Shown in pieces: positions 34,302 through 43,780 of a stretch of 64,000 nt of DNA. Under the pieces are notes generated by a model. That model was not told the origin of the DNA. It saw only the letters and a list, made by a program, of their open reading frames with translations, and did not search any database. The first letter of the stretch is position 1. Every line of letters begins with the position of its first letter. The stretch comes from Dickeya dianthicola NCPPB 453 (lineage in GTDB: Bacteria > Pseudomonadota > Gammaproteobacteria > Enterobacterales > Enterobacteriaceae), in NCBI RefSeq assembly GCF_000365305.1, contig NZ_CM001841.1, forward strand, positions 4,352,046-4,416,045, read 5' to 3'. Both the position numbers and the translations under genes were made by a program.

Positions 34302-35240
34302 ATGATCGAACTTAAACACTTACGGACGCTGCAGGCGCTGCGCAACACCGGATCGTTAGCCGCCGCCGCCGCACAGCTCCATCAGACGCAATCCGCCCTG
34401 TCGCATCAGTTCAGCGATCTGGAACAACGGCTGGGATTCCGCTTGTTCGTCCGTAAGAGCCAGCCGCTACGCTTTACGCCGCAGGGGGAAATTCTGCTGC
34501 AACTGGCCGAACAGATCCTGCCGCAGATTCAGCAGGCGCTGCAGGCGTGCAACGAGCCGCATCAAACCACCTTGCGGCTGGCGATCGAGTGTCACAGTTG
34601 TATTCAGTGGCTGACGCCGGCGCTGGAGAACTTCCATCAGAACTGGCCGCAGGTGGTGATGGATTTCAAATCCGGCGTTACTTTCGACCCGCAACCTGCG
34701 CTGCAACAAGGCGAGCTGGACCTGGTGATGACCTCCGACATTCTGCCGCGCAGCGGTCTGCACTACTCGCCGATGTTCGACTTTGAAGTACGGCTGGTGC
34801 TGTCGCCGGATCATCCGCTGGCCGCCAAAGCCGTGATTACGCCTGACGACCTGGCGCAGGAAACGCTAATGATTTATCCGGTGCAGCGCCAGCGGCTGGA
34901 TGTGTGGCGCCACTTTCTGCAACCCGCTGGGATCAGCCCGTCGCTAAAAAGCGTAGACAATACTCTGCTGTTGATACAGATGGTGGCGGCGCGCATGGGC
35001 ATCGCCGCGCTGCCGCACTGGGTGGTGGAGAGTTTTGAACGTCAGGGCCTGGTGGTGACCAAAACCCTGGGAGACGGCTTGTGGAGCCGGCTGTACGCCG
35101 CCGTACGCGATGGCGAACAGCGTCAGCCGGTTATCGAAGCGTTTATTCGTTCTGCGCGCCAGCATGCCTGCGATCATCTGCCGTTTGTGCGGGATGCTTC
35201 ACGACCCAACGCTGGTGTACCCACAAGGCCGCTGCAATAA
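34302..35240 (+). CDS. metR: LysR-type activator of methionine synthesis MetR
   Basis: MetR activates metE and metH with homocysteine as co-effector. The 312-residue protein has the LysR N-terminal helix-turn-helix ([17 protein letters not shown]...[11 protein letters not shown], residues about 6-38) and an effector-binding domain with [11 protein letters not shown]. The C-terminus GVPTRPLQ runs past the start of a convergent carrier gene: its last 98 bases overlap the 3' end of bioP/yigM on the other strand. Confidence 0.95.
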   Translation: MIELKHLRTLQALRNTGSLAAAAAQLHQTQSALSHQFSDLEQRLGFRLFVRKSQPLRFTPQGEILLQLAEQILPQIQQALQACNEPHQTTLRLAIECHSCIQWLTPALENFHQNWPQVVMDFKSGVTFDPQPALQQGELDLVMTSDILPRSGLHYSPMFDFEVRLVLSPDHPLAAKAVITPDDLAQETLMIYPVQRQRLDVWRHFLQPAGISPSLKSVDNTLLLIQMVAARMGIAALPHWVVESFERQGLVVTKTLGDGLWSRLYAAVRDGEQRQPVIEAFIRSARQHACDHLPFVRDASRPNAGVPTRPLQ

Positions 35241-36042
35241 TTGCGGAACCGATGAGAAAGCTGGTCCAGTTCGGCGTTTTCTGCCAGAACGCGAAGTTGA
35301 CCAGCAACCCGGCCGGAACGTGAAAGTTGTTCATAATACTCAACGTGCCGGCGTCCACCTGGGTGGCGCCATAGTTCCACATGAAATAGCCAAGGCCAGA
35401 CACCACCACGCCAAGGAACGCCAGCACCCCCCACTGCACCGGTGCGGTGGGCAGCTTGGTCAGGTTGCCGACGAGCGCCCAGGCCACCAGCGTCACCAGC
35501 GCGGCGCCGAGGTAGAACCAGGAAAAGGCGCTGTGCTGCGGCATCGGATACACTTCCATCAGCCGTTTATATCCCACTTGCCCCACGGCAAAACAGATAT
35601 TGGCCGCCTGCACCAGCAGCAGTCCCCACCAGAAATGATCGCTCACACCGTGATAGTGGATCACCGCAGCGCCCAGAACAGCCAGCAAGGCGCTGAAGAC
35701 ATAACCCCAGCGCAGGCGGCGCCCGCTGAGCAGGTCGTAAATCAGCGTGACGTACAGCGGCGTCATCACGGAAAACAGCAGGATCGTCGGCACATTGAGA
35801 TAAAGGTAACTACGGAACAGGAACAGGTACATGACGCCTAGCTGGAGAACGCCTACCAGCAGATACAACCCCAGCACTTTGGGGGAATAGCCGCGCCAGC
35901 GCAGGAAAGGCAGAAACACCAGCGCCGCCAGCACCAGCCGAAACATGGCTGAGAACCAGCTATCTACCTGACCGGCCAGGTATTCACCAATCAGGCTGAA
36001 GGAAAACGACCACAAAATCGTGGTGATGATCAATAACGGCAC
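35143..36042 (-). CDS. yigM: EamA-family carrier YigM (biotin transporter BioP)
   Basis: This 299-residue protein has ten predicted membrane spans in two EamA repeats. It is in the E. coli yigM position after metR, and the N-terminus [21 protein letters not shown] matches that family; E. coli YigM has been described as a biotin importer. The final approximately 30 codons overlap metR in antisense. Substrate here is inferred from orthology and position only. Confidence 0.85.
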   Translation of the reverse strand: MPLLIITTILWSFSFSLIGEYLAGQVDSWFSAMFRLVLAALVFLPFLRWRGYSPKVLGLYLLVGVLQLGVMYLFLFRSYLYLNVPTILLFSVMTPLYVTLIYDLLSGRRLRWGYVFSALLAVLGAAVIHYHGVSDHFWWGLLLVQAANICFAVGQVGYKRLMEVYPMPQHSAFSWFYLGAALVTLVAWALVGNLTKLPTAPVQWGVLAFLGVVVSGLGYFMWNYGATQVDAGTLSIMNNFHVPAGLLVNFAFWQKTPNWTSFLIGSAIIAAALWVHQRWVVKHPAQTADDRRHAGAQNE

Positions 36043-36152
36043 GGCGCGACTCGCTCTATAACACGTAACAGGAGAAGCATTGTAGTCGAGTTACGTGGCC
36101 GCATTTCCCTCAACTTGGTTTACATCAGAGCAAAACATCACCTATCAATTAT

Positions 36153-36773
36153 TCAGAACTGCCAGCGCAGCCAGGCAAACAACACGTTGCCATTATTATA
36201 GGTGCCGGGAATGTAAGTGGCCTGAAAAAACAGACGCTGATAGCTGACCGACGCCATCGGCAGCAACACCGGGATCGGGATGTATTTCCAGTTGTCCCGC
36301 ATGGTCACACCGGCGGTAAAACCCAGCCCCAGTTGAACATCCTGATTTTCCAGCGGCCGCCAGCGTTTTTCATAGCCATAGCCGCCGATAGGCTCCCACT
36401 TGTTGAAAGAGTCCTTGAATGCCATCAGGTACAGACTGTGCCAGTCGCCATCGCGGTCCAGCCGGGATACGCCATAGCCCGCGCCCCAGGGGCGCTCGTT
36501 GTACCTGTCGGTCTTCGCTTTGTCGTAAGTCCAGCGGTTATGCCAGGTCTTGACCGGCACATACAGTTCCTGAGACTGCCAGTGATGCCAGGTTTCCGAC
36601 AGATTATCGCCGGCGCGCCGCCAGACTCCCGGCTCCGAGCCGCTTTCAACGGCATCAGACGCCGTATTGTCGCCAGACGTCGCGGCAAATACCGGGGTAA
36701 ATAACAGGGAGGACAGCGCAAAGAGGCTGGTGTGTGATGTCGCGCTTAATCTCATAAACAGCTTTAATCTCAT
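36153..36773 (-). CDS. pagP: Lipid A palmitoyltransferase PagP
   Basis: PagP is an outer-membrane eight-stranded barrel that moves palmitate from phospholipid to lipid A. Family residues are visible: TWHNRW (His), [10 protein letters not shown] (Asp-Ser catalytic pair), [26 protein letters not shown] and the terminal barrel strand [11 protein letters not shown]. The ATG at 36773 has GGGA eight bases upstream and gives 206 residues with a signal peptide ending near FAA. The first codons are an in-frame 18-bp duplication (MRLKLF then MRLSAT), so a second ATG at 36755 is also possible. About 20 residues longer than E. coli PagP in the mature N-terminal segment. Confidence 0.92.
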   Translation of the reverse strand: MRLKLFMRLSATSHTSLFALSSLLFTPVFAATSGDNTASDAVESGSEPGVWRRAGDNLSETWHHWQSQELYVPVKTWHNRWTYDKAKTDRYNERPWGAGYGVSRLDRDGDWHSLYLMAFKDSFNKWEPIGGYGYEKRWRPLENQDVQLGLGFTAGVTMRDNWKYIPIPVLLPMASVSYQRLFFQATYIPGTYNNGNVLFAWLRWQF

Positions 36774-36776
36774 AAA
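36746..36776. repeat. 18-bp-spaced duplication at the pagP start
   Basis: TTAATCTCATAAA occurs at 36746-36758 and again at 36764-36776. The repeats place two ATG codons six codons apart in the same frame, giving [12 protein letters not shown] at the PagP N-terminus. Confidence 0.75.
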
Positions 36777-37117
36777 AACATTCCCAAAAAGCAAAATCGC
36801 CAACAACCGGCGAGTCGGGTTACCTGATATTTGTTTCCATGATGTTTTATGGTCCGACCACTGATATACAACGATTCACACGGGATTAAATACCACTAAA
36901 GCTGAACTACTGGGCTAATCCAGTATTTTTGAGAGACTTCTTAAATAATAGATAAGAGAGGTCAGGATGCAAGCAAAGGGATTCCCGGCAGCCCCTTGAA
37001 ATAACAGCACCGGCTCCAGCCCGGAGGGCAAAAGAAAAACCGCAGGGGCGAAGATGGAGGATCGAGGATGAAAGAACCGTTTTATCCGGCTTGCCGTGCA
37101 GGCAGGCCGGATAAATA
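36774..37117. other. pagP-cysE intergenic region
   Basis: These 344 bases hold the pagP leader and no gene. A small hairpin with T-run on the plus strand (TACTGG, GCTAAT, CCAGTA, TTTTT; 36908-36930) has no obvious upstream gene on that strand. A 10-bp stem TTTATCCGGC/GCCGGATAAA near the cysE end is described separately. The middle (36940-37070) shows nothing I recognise. Confidence 0.5.
37081..37115 (-). terminator. Hairpin terminator of cysE
   Basis: TTTATCCGGC (37081-37090) pairs with GCCGGATAAA (37106-37115), with an inner GCCGTGCAGGC part. It begins two bases after the cysE stop in the minus direction; the trailing sequence is AACGG, so it is a hairpin with A/T-rich base rather than a classic T-run. 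Confidence 0.65.
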
Positions 37118-37939
37118 TCAGATGCCGTCGCCGTCTTCGAAACCGCGCAGCGAGCCGTTGAAGTACTGGTCCATATCCAGCGAGGGTTTATCGCTTTCCG
37201 GGCGGCCAACGATTCGCGCCGGCACGCCAGCGGCAGTGGTATGCGGCGGTACCGGCTGCAAGACCACTGAACCCGCGCCAATCTTGGCGCCGCAACCCAC
37301 TTCGATATTGCCGAGAATCTTGGCGCCAGCGCCGATCATCACCCCTTCCCGAATCTTGGGATGACGGTCGCCGTTGGTCTTGCCGGTCCCCCCCAGGGTG
37401 ACCGATTGCAGGATGGAAACATCGTTTTCCACCACGGCGGTTTCACCGATCACGATACCGGTGGCATGGTCCAGCATGATGCCGCACCCGATGCGCGCCG
37501 CCGGGTGAATATCCACCCCAAATGACACAGAAATCTGGTTCTGCAGGTAAATCGCCAGCGCCTGCCGCTCCTGCCGCCACAGCCAGTGGCCGATACGGTA
37601 AGCCTGCAGCGCGTGAAACCCTTTCAGGTAGAGCAACGGCGTCGAGTATTTATCTACCGCCGGGTCGCGCAGGCGCACCGCCAGAATGTCGCGGGCCGCG
37701 GACGCAATCATCTGCGGTTCAGCGCGGTAGGCCTCTTCCACCACTTCACGGATGGCAATCGCCGGCATGATGGCGTTAGCCAGCTTATTCGCCAGCATGT
37801 AGCTCAATGCGCTGCCCAGATTCTCATGTTTCAGCAGCGTCGCGTGAAAGAAACTGGCCAGCATCGGTTCGCATTCCGCCAGACTGCGCGCCTCTTCCTT
37901 AATATTTTTCCAAACCAGCTCCAGCTCATCATTCGACAT
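37118..37939 (-). CDS. cysE: Serine O-acetyltransferase CysE
   Basis: CysE makes O-acetylserine from serine and acetyl-CoA, the entry step of cysteine synthesis, and is feedback-inhibited by cysteine. The start MSNDELELVWKNIK gives 273 residues, the E. coli length. The left-handed beta-helix hexapeptide repeats begin at VDIHPAARIGCGIMLDHATG and run to GAKIGAGSVVLQPVPPHTTAAGVP. The C-terminus ends in GDGI, with the terminal Ile that docks in CysK. Third gene of secB-gpsA-cysE; a terminator-like hairpin separates it from gpsA. Confidence 0.96.
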   Translation of the reverse strand: MSNDELELVWKNIKEEARSLAECEPMLASFFHATLLKHENLGSALSYMLANKLANAIMPAIAIREVVEEAYRAEPQMIASAARDILAVRLRDPAVDKYSTPLLYLKGFHALQAYRIGHWLWRQERQALAIYLQNQISVSFGVDIHPAARIGCGIMLDHATGIVIGETAVVENDVSILQSVTLGGTGKTNGDRHPKIREGVMIGAGAKILGNIEVGCGAKIGAGSVVLQPVPPHTTAAGVPARIVGRPESDKPSLDMDQYFNGSLRGFEDGDGI

Positions 37940-38010
37940 CGCGATACCTCTTTGAAAAACCGTCAACCCACCGCTTCACCGCTTGCTACTGCACAAAGCT
38001 CTACCAGCAT

Positions 38011-38042
38011 AAAACAACAACGGGCCTCCCGTGGGAAGCCCG
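38011..38042 (-). terminator. Terminator-like hairpin between gpsA and cysE
   Basis: On the minus strand CGGGCTTCCC and GGGAGGCCCG pair over 10 bp (one G-U), followed by TTGTTGTTTT. It lies 16 bases after the gpsA stop and about 70 bases before the cysE start, so cysE may rely on its own promoter or on read-through. Confidence 0.75.
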
Positions 38043-38057
38043 ATTAATACCCTGCCG

Positions 38058-39077
38058 TCATAGGCTGGCGCTTTCGTCTTTGCGCGCCCGGCCCAGCAGG
38101 CTCAACGCCGCTTCGCGCGCGTCTTTACCGCAATACAGCACCTGCCAGAGCTGCTCGGTGATCGGCATTTCCACACCGTAACGCTGCGCCAGCGCCATCA
38201 CTTCCTTGGTATTACGGTAGCCTTCCACCACCTGACCAATCTGGTTCTGGGCGCTGACCACATCCAACCCTTGTCCCAGCATCAGGCCGAAACGGCGGTT
38301 GCGTGACTGGTTGTCGGTACAGGTCAGCACCAGATCGCCCAACCCCGCCATGCCCATAAACGTGGTCGGGTCAGCCCCCAGCGCCACGCCCAGCCGCGTC
38401 ATTTCGGCCAGGCCACGGGTGATAAGCGCGGTACGCGCATTGGCGCCGAACCCCATGCCGTCAGACATGCCGGCGCCGATGGCAATCACGTTCTTCACTG
38501 CGCCTCCCAACTGCACGCCGACAAAGTCGGGGTTGCTGTAGACGCGAAAACTTTTGCCGCAGTGCAGCAGATGTTGCAAATCGTCGGAAAACGGCTGATC
38601 GGTCGATGCCAGCGCGATCGCGGTAGGCAACCCGGCCGCCAGTTCTTTGGCGAAAGTCGGCCCAGAGAGCACCGCCAGCGGGATGGTATTACCCAGCGCT
38701 TCGCGGGCGACGTCCTGCAACAGACGGCCGGTTTCCGCTTCCAGCCCCTTAGTGGCCCACACCAGTCGCGCGTCCGCCCGCAAGTGGGGTTTGAGCTGGC
38801 GCAGCACATCGCCAAACACATGGCTCGGCACCACCACCAGAATGTTGCGGCTGGCGGCCAGCGCCTGCGACAATTCCGTTTCCAGTTGCAGCGTATTCGG
38901 GAACGGCACGTCGGGCAGGAACGCCTGATTGCACCGCGCGGCCTGCAGCGCCTGAATATGCACGGGGTCATGACCCCAGAGCACGACACGGTGGCCGTTG
39001 CGGGCCACCGTGATCGCCAGTGCGGTGCCGTAAGATCCGGCACCGATCACCGTCATAGCGGCGTCAGACGAGTTCAT
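38058..39077 (-). CDS. gpsA: Glycerol-3-phosphate dehydrogenase [NAD(P)+] GpsA
   Basis: GpsA reduces dihydroxyacetone phosphate to sn-glycerol-3-phosphate for phospholipid synthesis. It has 339 residues, the E. coli length. The dinucleotide loop [11 protein letters not shown] is at 12-22 and the catalytic Lys is in [17 protein letters not shown]. Its ATG overlaps the secB stop by one base (TGATG), so translation is probably coupled. Confidence 0.97.
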   Translation of the reverse strand: MNSSDAAMTVIGAGSYGTALAITVARNGHRVVLWGHDPVHIQALQAARCNQAFLPDVPFPNTLQLETELSQALAASRNILVVVPSHVFGDVLRQLKPHLRADARLVWATKGLEAETGRLLQDVAREALGNTIPLAVLSGPTFAKELAAGLPTAIALASTDQPFSDDLQHLLHCGKSFRVYSNPDFVGVQLGGAVKNVIAIGAGMSDGMGFGANARTALITRGLAEMTRLGVALGADPTTFMGMAGLGDLVLTCTDNQSRNRRFGLMLGQGLDVVSAQNQIGQVVEGYRNTKEVMALAQRYGVEMPITEQLWQVLYCGKDAREAALSLLGRARKDESASL

Positions 39078-39547
39078 CAGGCATCCAGCGTCTGAGCGGT
39101 GCCGTCCTGCCCGGTCTGCTGTTCCAGATAGTTCATGAACAGAGCGTCAAAGTTAACCGGAGCCAGGTTCAACTGCGGGAAAGTACCGCGGGACACCAGG
39201 CTGGTGATGCACTCGCGCGCGTACGGGAACAGCACGTTCGGGCAGTAAGCGCCCAGGCAGTGGGCCAGTTGGGTGCCTTCGATGCCGCCAACGGTGAAAA
39301 TGCCCGCCTGTTGCACTTCACACAAGAATGCGGTTTCTTCGCCGAGGGTGGAGGTCACGGTCACGCGCAGCACCACTTCGTACACATCGTCAGCCAACTG
39401 GGTGGATGCGGTATCCAGGTCCAGTTTGACTTCCGGGTTCCATTCCTGCTGGAACACCTGCGGCGCGTTCGGCGCTTCGAAAGAAATATCCTTGGTGTAG
39501 ATACGCTGGATCTGGAAAGTCAGTTCGCCGTTGTTTTGTTCAGACAT
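39077..39547 (-). CDS. secB: Protein-export chaperone SecB
   Basis: SecB is the cytoplasmic tetrameric chaperone that keeps preproteins unfolded and hands them to SecA. The start [20 protein letters not shown] gives 156 residues (155 in E. coli). The core segments [18 protein letters not shown] and [18 protein letters not shown] are conserved. It leads secB-gpsA-cysE. The grxC gene that lies between secB and yibN in E. coli is missing at this place; only about 100 non-coding bases separate them. Confidence 0.96.
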   Translation of the reverse strand: MSEQNNGELTFQIQRIYTKDISFEAPNAPQVFQQEWNPEVKLDLDTASTQLADDVYEVVLRVTVTSTLGEETAFLCEVQQAGIFTVGGIEGTQLAHCLGAYCPNVLFPYARECITSLVSRGTFPQLNLAPVNFDALFMNYLEQQTGQDGTAQTLDA

Positions 39548-39625
39548 GTTGAATAATACCCTTTCGTTAGATTTCCTTGCGCGCTTCCCTTCGCCAGGAA
39601 GGACACGCCATAACACAAACAGACT

Positions 39626-39639
39626 CCCCGCTGACGGGG
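39626..39639 (-). terminator. Small hairpin between yibN and secB
   Basis: CCCCG, CTGA, CGGGG gives a 5-bp GC stem eight bases beyond the yibN stop; on the minus strand it is followed by AGTCTGTTTGTG. Weak terminator candidate. Confidence 0.45.
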
Positions 39640-39646
39640 CGCCGCA

Positions 39647-40078
39647 TTATTTACCGCGCACCAGCGGGAGATTCTCGCCGCTCCAACCAGCCAGGCCGTC
39701 TTTCAGGATCACAACGCGCTCAAAGCCGGCCTTGAGCAGGCTCTCTGCCGGTTCACGGGATGCCATGCCGTTGGCGCACACCACAATCACCGGCTGCGCT
39801 TTGTGTTTTTCCAGTTCGCTCAGGCTGCCGTTCTTGATGTCGTTCGGCAACAGGTTGAGGGCGCCGGCAATATGTCCACGACGGTAATCATCGCGATTAC
39901 GGGTGTCTACCACCACCGCATCTTCTTTATTAATCAGTTGGATCGCTTCACCACGAGCCACTTCTTTTACCTTGGACAGTTTACTCTTCACCGTAAGCAC
40001 AATGACCGCGACCAGCAGGGCAATCCAGGCCACGCTCAGAATCGGGTGTCGGCTGATGAATGGCATAATCTCTTGCAT
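39647..40078 (-). CDS. yibN: Membrane-anchored rhodanese-like protein YibN
   Basis: This 143-residue protein has one N-terminal membrane helix (about residues 13-30) followed by a single rhodanese domain. The active loop is [14 protein letters not shown], with the cysteine present. The E. coli homologue is an inner-membrane protein whose role is not fully settled; a sulfurtransferase function is inferred from the domain. It lies upstream of secB on the same strand, as in E. coli apart from the absent grxC. Confidence 0.9.
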   Translation of the reverse strand: MQEIMPFISRHPILSVAWIALLVAVIVLTVKSKLSKVKEVARGEAIQLINKEDAVVVDTRNRDDYRRGHIAGALNLLPNDIKNGSLSELEKHKAQPVIVVCANGMASREPAESLLKAGFERVVILKDGLAGWSGENLPLVRGK

Positions 40079-40304
40079 GGGGTGTAACGACTCCGAAATC
40101 AGTTAAGCAATTCAAATACAGGGAGTCTGAGTATACCTATGCGATACCGCAATTACAGCCTGTAAGCCAACATCGCGTCATGATTATGCGCGGCGGATTG
40201 CATTTATCCGTGGGATCCGAGGCCGGCCGCTGTCATGGATGGAAATAGAAATCCCTGACGAGACAACTGGCAAGGTGCTGTTCATCGTGGAATAATCTTT
40301 CGCC

Positions 40305-41579
40305 ATGAGCAAAAAAGCGTTCTCTGTACCGTTGCCGACGGGTCGTGACAAACTGTTAATCCGGTGCGCCAGTGTGCTTTGTGTCGGCGTACTGCTGTTG
40401 CCATGCCCCGGCTGGAGCGACGACGGCCAGCAGCAGTTGAAATCGCTGCAACAGGATATCGCAGAGAAGGAAAAAAGCGTTCGGGAACAGCAACAACGCC
40501 GCAGCGCCCTGCTTGATCAACTGAAAAAGCAGGAACAATCGATAGCCCAGTCCACCCGTCAGCTACGCGACACCCGTTCCACCCTTGAGCGCCTGAATCA
40601 GGATGTCGGCGGCCTGAACGCCTCCATCGCCACACTGCAAACCCAGCAGAAAACGCAGGAAACCCTGCTGGCGAAACAGCTGGATGCCGCGTTCCGTCAG
40701 GGCCAGCATGGCGCCCTGCAATTGATCCTCAGCGGTGAGGAAAGCCAGCGTCGCGAGCGCATCCTCGCCTACTTCAACTACCTGAATCAGGCGCGCGAGC
40801 AATCCATCGCCGCGCTACAGCAAACCCGCACGCAGCTTGCCGGCCAGAAGCAGCAACTGGAGCAGAAACAGGCGCAGCAAAAACGCTTGCTCGGCGCCCA
40901 ACAGCAGCAGCAGAAGACGCTGGAACTGGTGCAAGGCGAACGTCAGAAGACGTTGGGCGCACTGGAAAACGCACTGGAAAAAGACCAGCAACAATTGACG
41001 GAGCTGCGCCAGAACGAAACCCGCCTGCGCGACCAGATTGCGCGGGCGGAACGGGAAGCCAAGGCGCGAGCGGAACGCGAAGCCCGTGAAGCCGCCCGCC
41101 TGCGCGAAAAAGAAGAGCAGGCCAAACGCAGCGGCGCCAGCTATAAGCCCACTGAACAGGAGCGTTCGCTGATGGCGCGCACCGGCGGTCTGGGCCAACC
41201 GGCCGGCCAGTATGTGTGGCCGGTGCGCGGCCGCACGCTGCACCGTTTCGGCGAACCGTTGCAGGGCGAACTGCGCTGGAAAGGGCTGGTGATCGGCGCC
41301 TCCGAAGGCACCGAGGTACGCGCCATCGCCGACGGCACCGTGCTGATGGCCGACTGGCTGCAAGGCTATGGTCAGGTGGTGGTGCTGGAACACGGCAAAG
41401 GCGACATGAGTCTGTATGGCTATAACCAGAGCGCGCTGGTGTCGGTAGGCGCGCAGGTGAAAGCCGGTCAGCCGGTGGCGCTGGTCGGCAACAGCGGTGG
41501 GCAGAATCAACCCGCCCTCTATTTTGAAATTCGGCGTCAGGGACAGGCGGTCAACCCCTTACCCTGGCTAGGAAGGTAG
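40305..41579 (+). CDS. envC: Murein hydrolase activator EnvC
   Basis: EnvC is a periplasmic activator of the amidases AmiA and AmiB at the division septum and is itself regulated by FtsEX. The 424-residue protein starts with a signal peptide (LIRCASVLCVGVLLLPCPGW...), then a long Gln-rich coiled coil to about residue 275, and a C-terminal LytM domain. The LytM zinc ligands are degenerate: the usual HxH region reads LYFEIRRQG. That is the expected catalytically inactive state. In E. coli gpmI precedes envC; it is absent here. yibQ begins two bases after its stop. Confidence 0.93.
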   Translation: MSKKAFSVPLPTGRDKLLIRCASVLCVGVLLLPCPGWSDDGQQQLKSLQQDIAEKEKSVREQQQRRSALLDQLKKQEQSIAQSTRQLRDTRSTLERLNQDVGGLNASIATLQTQQKTQETLLAKQLDAAFRQGQHGALQLILSGEESQRRERILAYFNYLNQAREQSIAALQQTRTQLAGQKQQLEQKQAQQKRLLGAQQQQQKTLELVQGERQKTLGALENALEKDQQQLTELRQNETRLRDQIARAEREAKARAEREAREAARLREKEEQAKRSGASYKPTEQERSLMARTGGLGQPAGQYVWPVRGRTLHRFGEPLQGELRWKGLVIGASEGTEVRAIADGTVLMADWLQGYGQVVVLEHGKGDMSLYGYNQSALVSVGAQVKAGQPVALVGNSGGQNQPALYFEIRRQGQAVNPLPWLGR

Positions 41580-41581
41580 AT

Positions 41582-42586
41582 TTGCGTCCATTACTCTCCC
41601 GCTTGTTGGCTCTCACTGGTATGAACCTCACCGGCATGGTTATCACTGGTATGGTTCTCACTGGCATGGTTCTCACTGGCATGGTTCTCACCGGCGCACT
41701 GCTGGCCCCTCCCGTCTGGGCAGGCAAACTGGCGCTGGTGATCGACGATTTCGGCTACCGCCCGCATAACGAAAATCAGGTGCTGGCGATGCCCACCGCC
41801 ATTTCCGTGGCGGTTCTGCCTAATGCGCCGTACGCCCGCGACATGGCGACCAAGGCCCATGCACAAGGCCGAGAAGTGTTAATCCACCTGCCGATGGCGC
41901 CGATGAGCAAGCAGCCGCTGGAGCGGGACACGCTGCGCCCCGACATGAGCAGCGAGGAAATCGCGCGCATCCTGCGCGACGCGGTCAGCAAGGTGCCTTA
42001 CGCCGTCGGGCTGAACAACCACATGGGCAGCGCCATGACCGCCAGCCTGCCGGGCATGCAGAAAGTGATGCAGGCGATGACCGCCTATCGCCTCTATTTT
42101 CTCGACAGCATGACCATCGGCAGCAGCCAGGCCAGCCGGGCGGCGGCAGGCACCGGCATCAAGGTGCTTAAACGCAAAGTGTTTCTGGACGATACCCAGA
42201 ACGTCGCCGACATCCGGCGCCAGTTCAGCCGGGCGGTGGAGATGGCGCAACGCAGCGGGTCTGCCATCGCCATCGGCCACCCTCATCCCACCACCATTCA
42301 GGTGTTGCAGCAAATGTTGCCGACGCTGCCGGCCGATATCGTGCTGGTGCGTCCCAGTCAATTGCTGAACGAACCGGAACCGCGCTATGAGCCGGTGCCG
42401 ACGTACCTTGCCTCGCAACCGACCGCTCCGGCGCAAAAACGCCGGCACCCCATTCAGGTCTGCGCGATCAAACAACCGTTGCCGGTTATCTCTCAGCCGG
42501 AGCTATGGCGACAGCTTGGACGTAATCTGGCAACCAGCCCTGCCGTCAGCTACCTGAAACAGCACTGGCAGACCTGGCTGGGATAA
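41582..42586 (+). CDS. yibQ: Divergent polysaccharide deacetylase family protein YibQ
   Basis: YibQ-type proteins have an NodB-like (divergent polysaccharide deacetylase) fold and are exported; their substrate is unknown. The mature protein starts near KLALVIDDFGYRPHN, the family's first metal motif, and contains LIHLPMAP, GLNNHMGSAMT and IAIGHPHP. I chose TTG at 41582, because GGAAGG lies five bases upstream at the end of envC; an ATG at 41621 is the alternative. The signal peptide is unusual: its core is a 15-bp tandem repeat translating as repeated LTGMV. Part of an envC-yibQ operon. Confidence 0.85.
   Translation: MRPLLSRLLALTGMNLTGMVITGMVLTGMVLTGMVLTGALLAPPVWAGKLALVIDDFGYRPHNENQVLAMPTAISVAVLPNAPYARDMATKAHAQGREVLIHLPMAPMSKQPLERDTLRPDMSSEEIARILRDAVSKVPYAVGLNNHMGSAMTASLPGMQKVMQAMTAYRLYFLDSMTIGSSQASRAAAGTGIKVLKRKVFLDDTQNVADIRRQFSRAVEMAQRSGSAIAIGHPHPTTIQVLQQMLPTLPADIVLVRPSQLLNEPEPRYEPVPTYLASQPTAPAQKRRHPIQVCAIKQPLPVISQPELWRQLGRNLATSPAVSYLKQHWQTWLG
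41612..41701 (+). repeat. 15-bp tandem repeat inside the yibQ signal peptide
   Basis: Five units of about CTCACTGGCATGGTT start at 41612, 41627, 41642, 41657 and 41672, followed by a partial unit CTCACCGGC at 41687. Units differ by single bases, and the last two full ones are identical. Because the unit is 15 bp, copy-number change keeps frame and adds or removes five residues. Confidence 0.9.
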
Positions 42587-42774
42587 CAAGACGCGCCGCC
42601 TCGCCAAACATACGGCGCAGACTGGCAATCACGCCATCCATCGAAAATACGCCGTCGGATCGGAAATGCCGCCGAGGTCACGCCGGAAATGCGAAGCGGT
42701 TGGCAAGAAATAGCAGGAAAATCCGCGCAGGATGCCTGTGATGCGTCGAAATGCTATTATAGCAGTCAACAGGT

Positions 42775-42793
42775 GTGGAGCACGGTGCTCCAC
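42775..42793 (+). promoter_or_regulatory. Palindrome in the hldD leader
   Basis: GTGGAGCAC, G, GTGCTCCAC is a perfect 9-bp inverted repeat. It sits about 15 bases downstream of a good extended -10 (TGCTATTAT, 42752-42760) and 24 bases before the hldD ATG, so it would form a hairpin at the 5' end of the mRNA or a dimeric operator. Confidence 0.6.
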
Positions 42794-42817
42794 CAGCAAG
42801 ATTAGCAGGTAACTCCC

Positions 42818-43750
42818 ATGATTATCGTAACTGGCGGCGCTGGCTTCATCGGCAGCAATATCGTGAAGGCGCTGAATGATGACGGGTACCGGGATATTCT
42901 GGTGGTCGACAATCTTAAAGATGGCACCAAGTTCGCCAATCTGGTCGATCTGGACATCGCTGACTATATGGATAAGGAAGACTTCATCGCCAGTATCGTT
43001 GCCGGTGACGATCTGGGCGATATCGACGTTGTTTTCCACGAAGGCGCCTGTTCCTCCACCACCGAGTGGGATGGTAAGTACATGATGGATAATAACTATC
43101 AGTACTCCAAGGACGTGTTGCACTACTGCCTGGAGCGCGGGATTCCATTCATGTATGCCTCTTCCGCCGCGACCTACGGCGGCCGCACCGACAACTTCGT
43201 GGAAGACCGCCAGTATGAGCAGCCGTTGAACGTCTACGGCTATTCCAAATTCCTGTTCGACCAGTATGTGCGTGAAATTCTGCCGCAGACCAGCTCACAG
43301 ATTTGCGGCTTTCGCTACTTCAACGTCTACGGACCGCGCGAAGGCCACAAAGGCAGCATGGCCAGCGTGGCATTCCACCTGAATAACCAGATCAATCAGG
43401 GTGAAAAACCAAAACTGTTCGCCGGCAGCGAAAACTTCAAACGCGACTTCGTCTATGTCGGCGACGTGGCGGCGGTGAACCTGTGGTTCTGGCAACACGA
43501 AGTTTCCGGCATATTCAACTGCGGTACCGGGCGCGCCGAGTCCTTCCAGGCCGTGGCGGATGCCGTACTGGACTACCACCAGAAAGACGGCGTGGAGTAC
43601 ATCCCCTTCCCGGAAAAACTGCAAGGCCGCTATCAGGCCTACACGCAGGCAGACCTCACCAACCTGCGCGACGCTGGTTACAACGAGCCCTTCAAAACCG
43701 TAGCGGAAGGGGTCGCCGACTACCTGGTCTGGCTGAACCGCAACGCCTGA
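42818..43750 (+). CDS. hldD: ADP-L-glycero-D-manno-heptose 6-epimerase HldD
   Basis: HldD epimerises ADP-D-glycero-D-manno-heptose to the L-glycero form used for the lipopolysaccharide inner core. It has 310 residues, the E. coli length. The dinucleotide motif [13 protein letters not shown] is at the N-terminus, the SDR catalytic triad region is [10 protein letters not shown] and [12 protein letters not shown], and [18 protein letters not shown] follows. It leads hldD-waaF-waaC-waaQ-waaG. Tdh/kbl, found just before hldD in E. coli, are not present here. Confidence 0.97.
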   Translation: MIIVTGGAGFIGSNIVKALNDDGYRDILVVDNLKDGTKFANLVDLDIADYMDKEDFIASIVAGDDLGDIDVVFHEGACSSTTEWDGKYMMDNNYQYSKDVLHYCLERGIPFMYASSAATYGGRTDNFVEDRQYEQPLNVYGYSKFLFDQYVREILPQTSSQICGFRYFNVYGPREGHKGSMASVAFHLNNQINQGEKPKLFAGSENFKRDFVYVGDVAAVNLWFWQHEVSGIFNCGTGRAESFQAVADAVLDYHQKDGVEYIPFPEKLQGRYQAYTQADLTNLRDAGYNEPFKTVAEGVADYLVWLNRNA

Positions 43751-43780
43751 TTCGCTTTGCCGTAAGGAAACACGAACGGT

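Noticed and set aside
40079-40304. Possible gene between yibN and envC
   Set aside because: The 226 bases contain no credible open frame; only promoter-like AT-rich pieces were seen.
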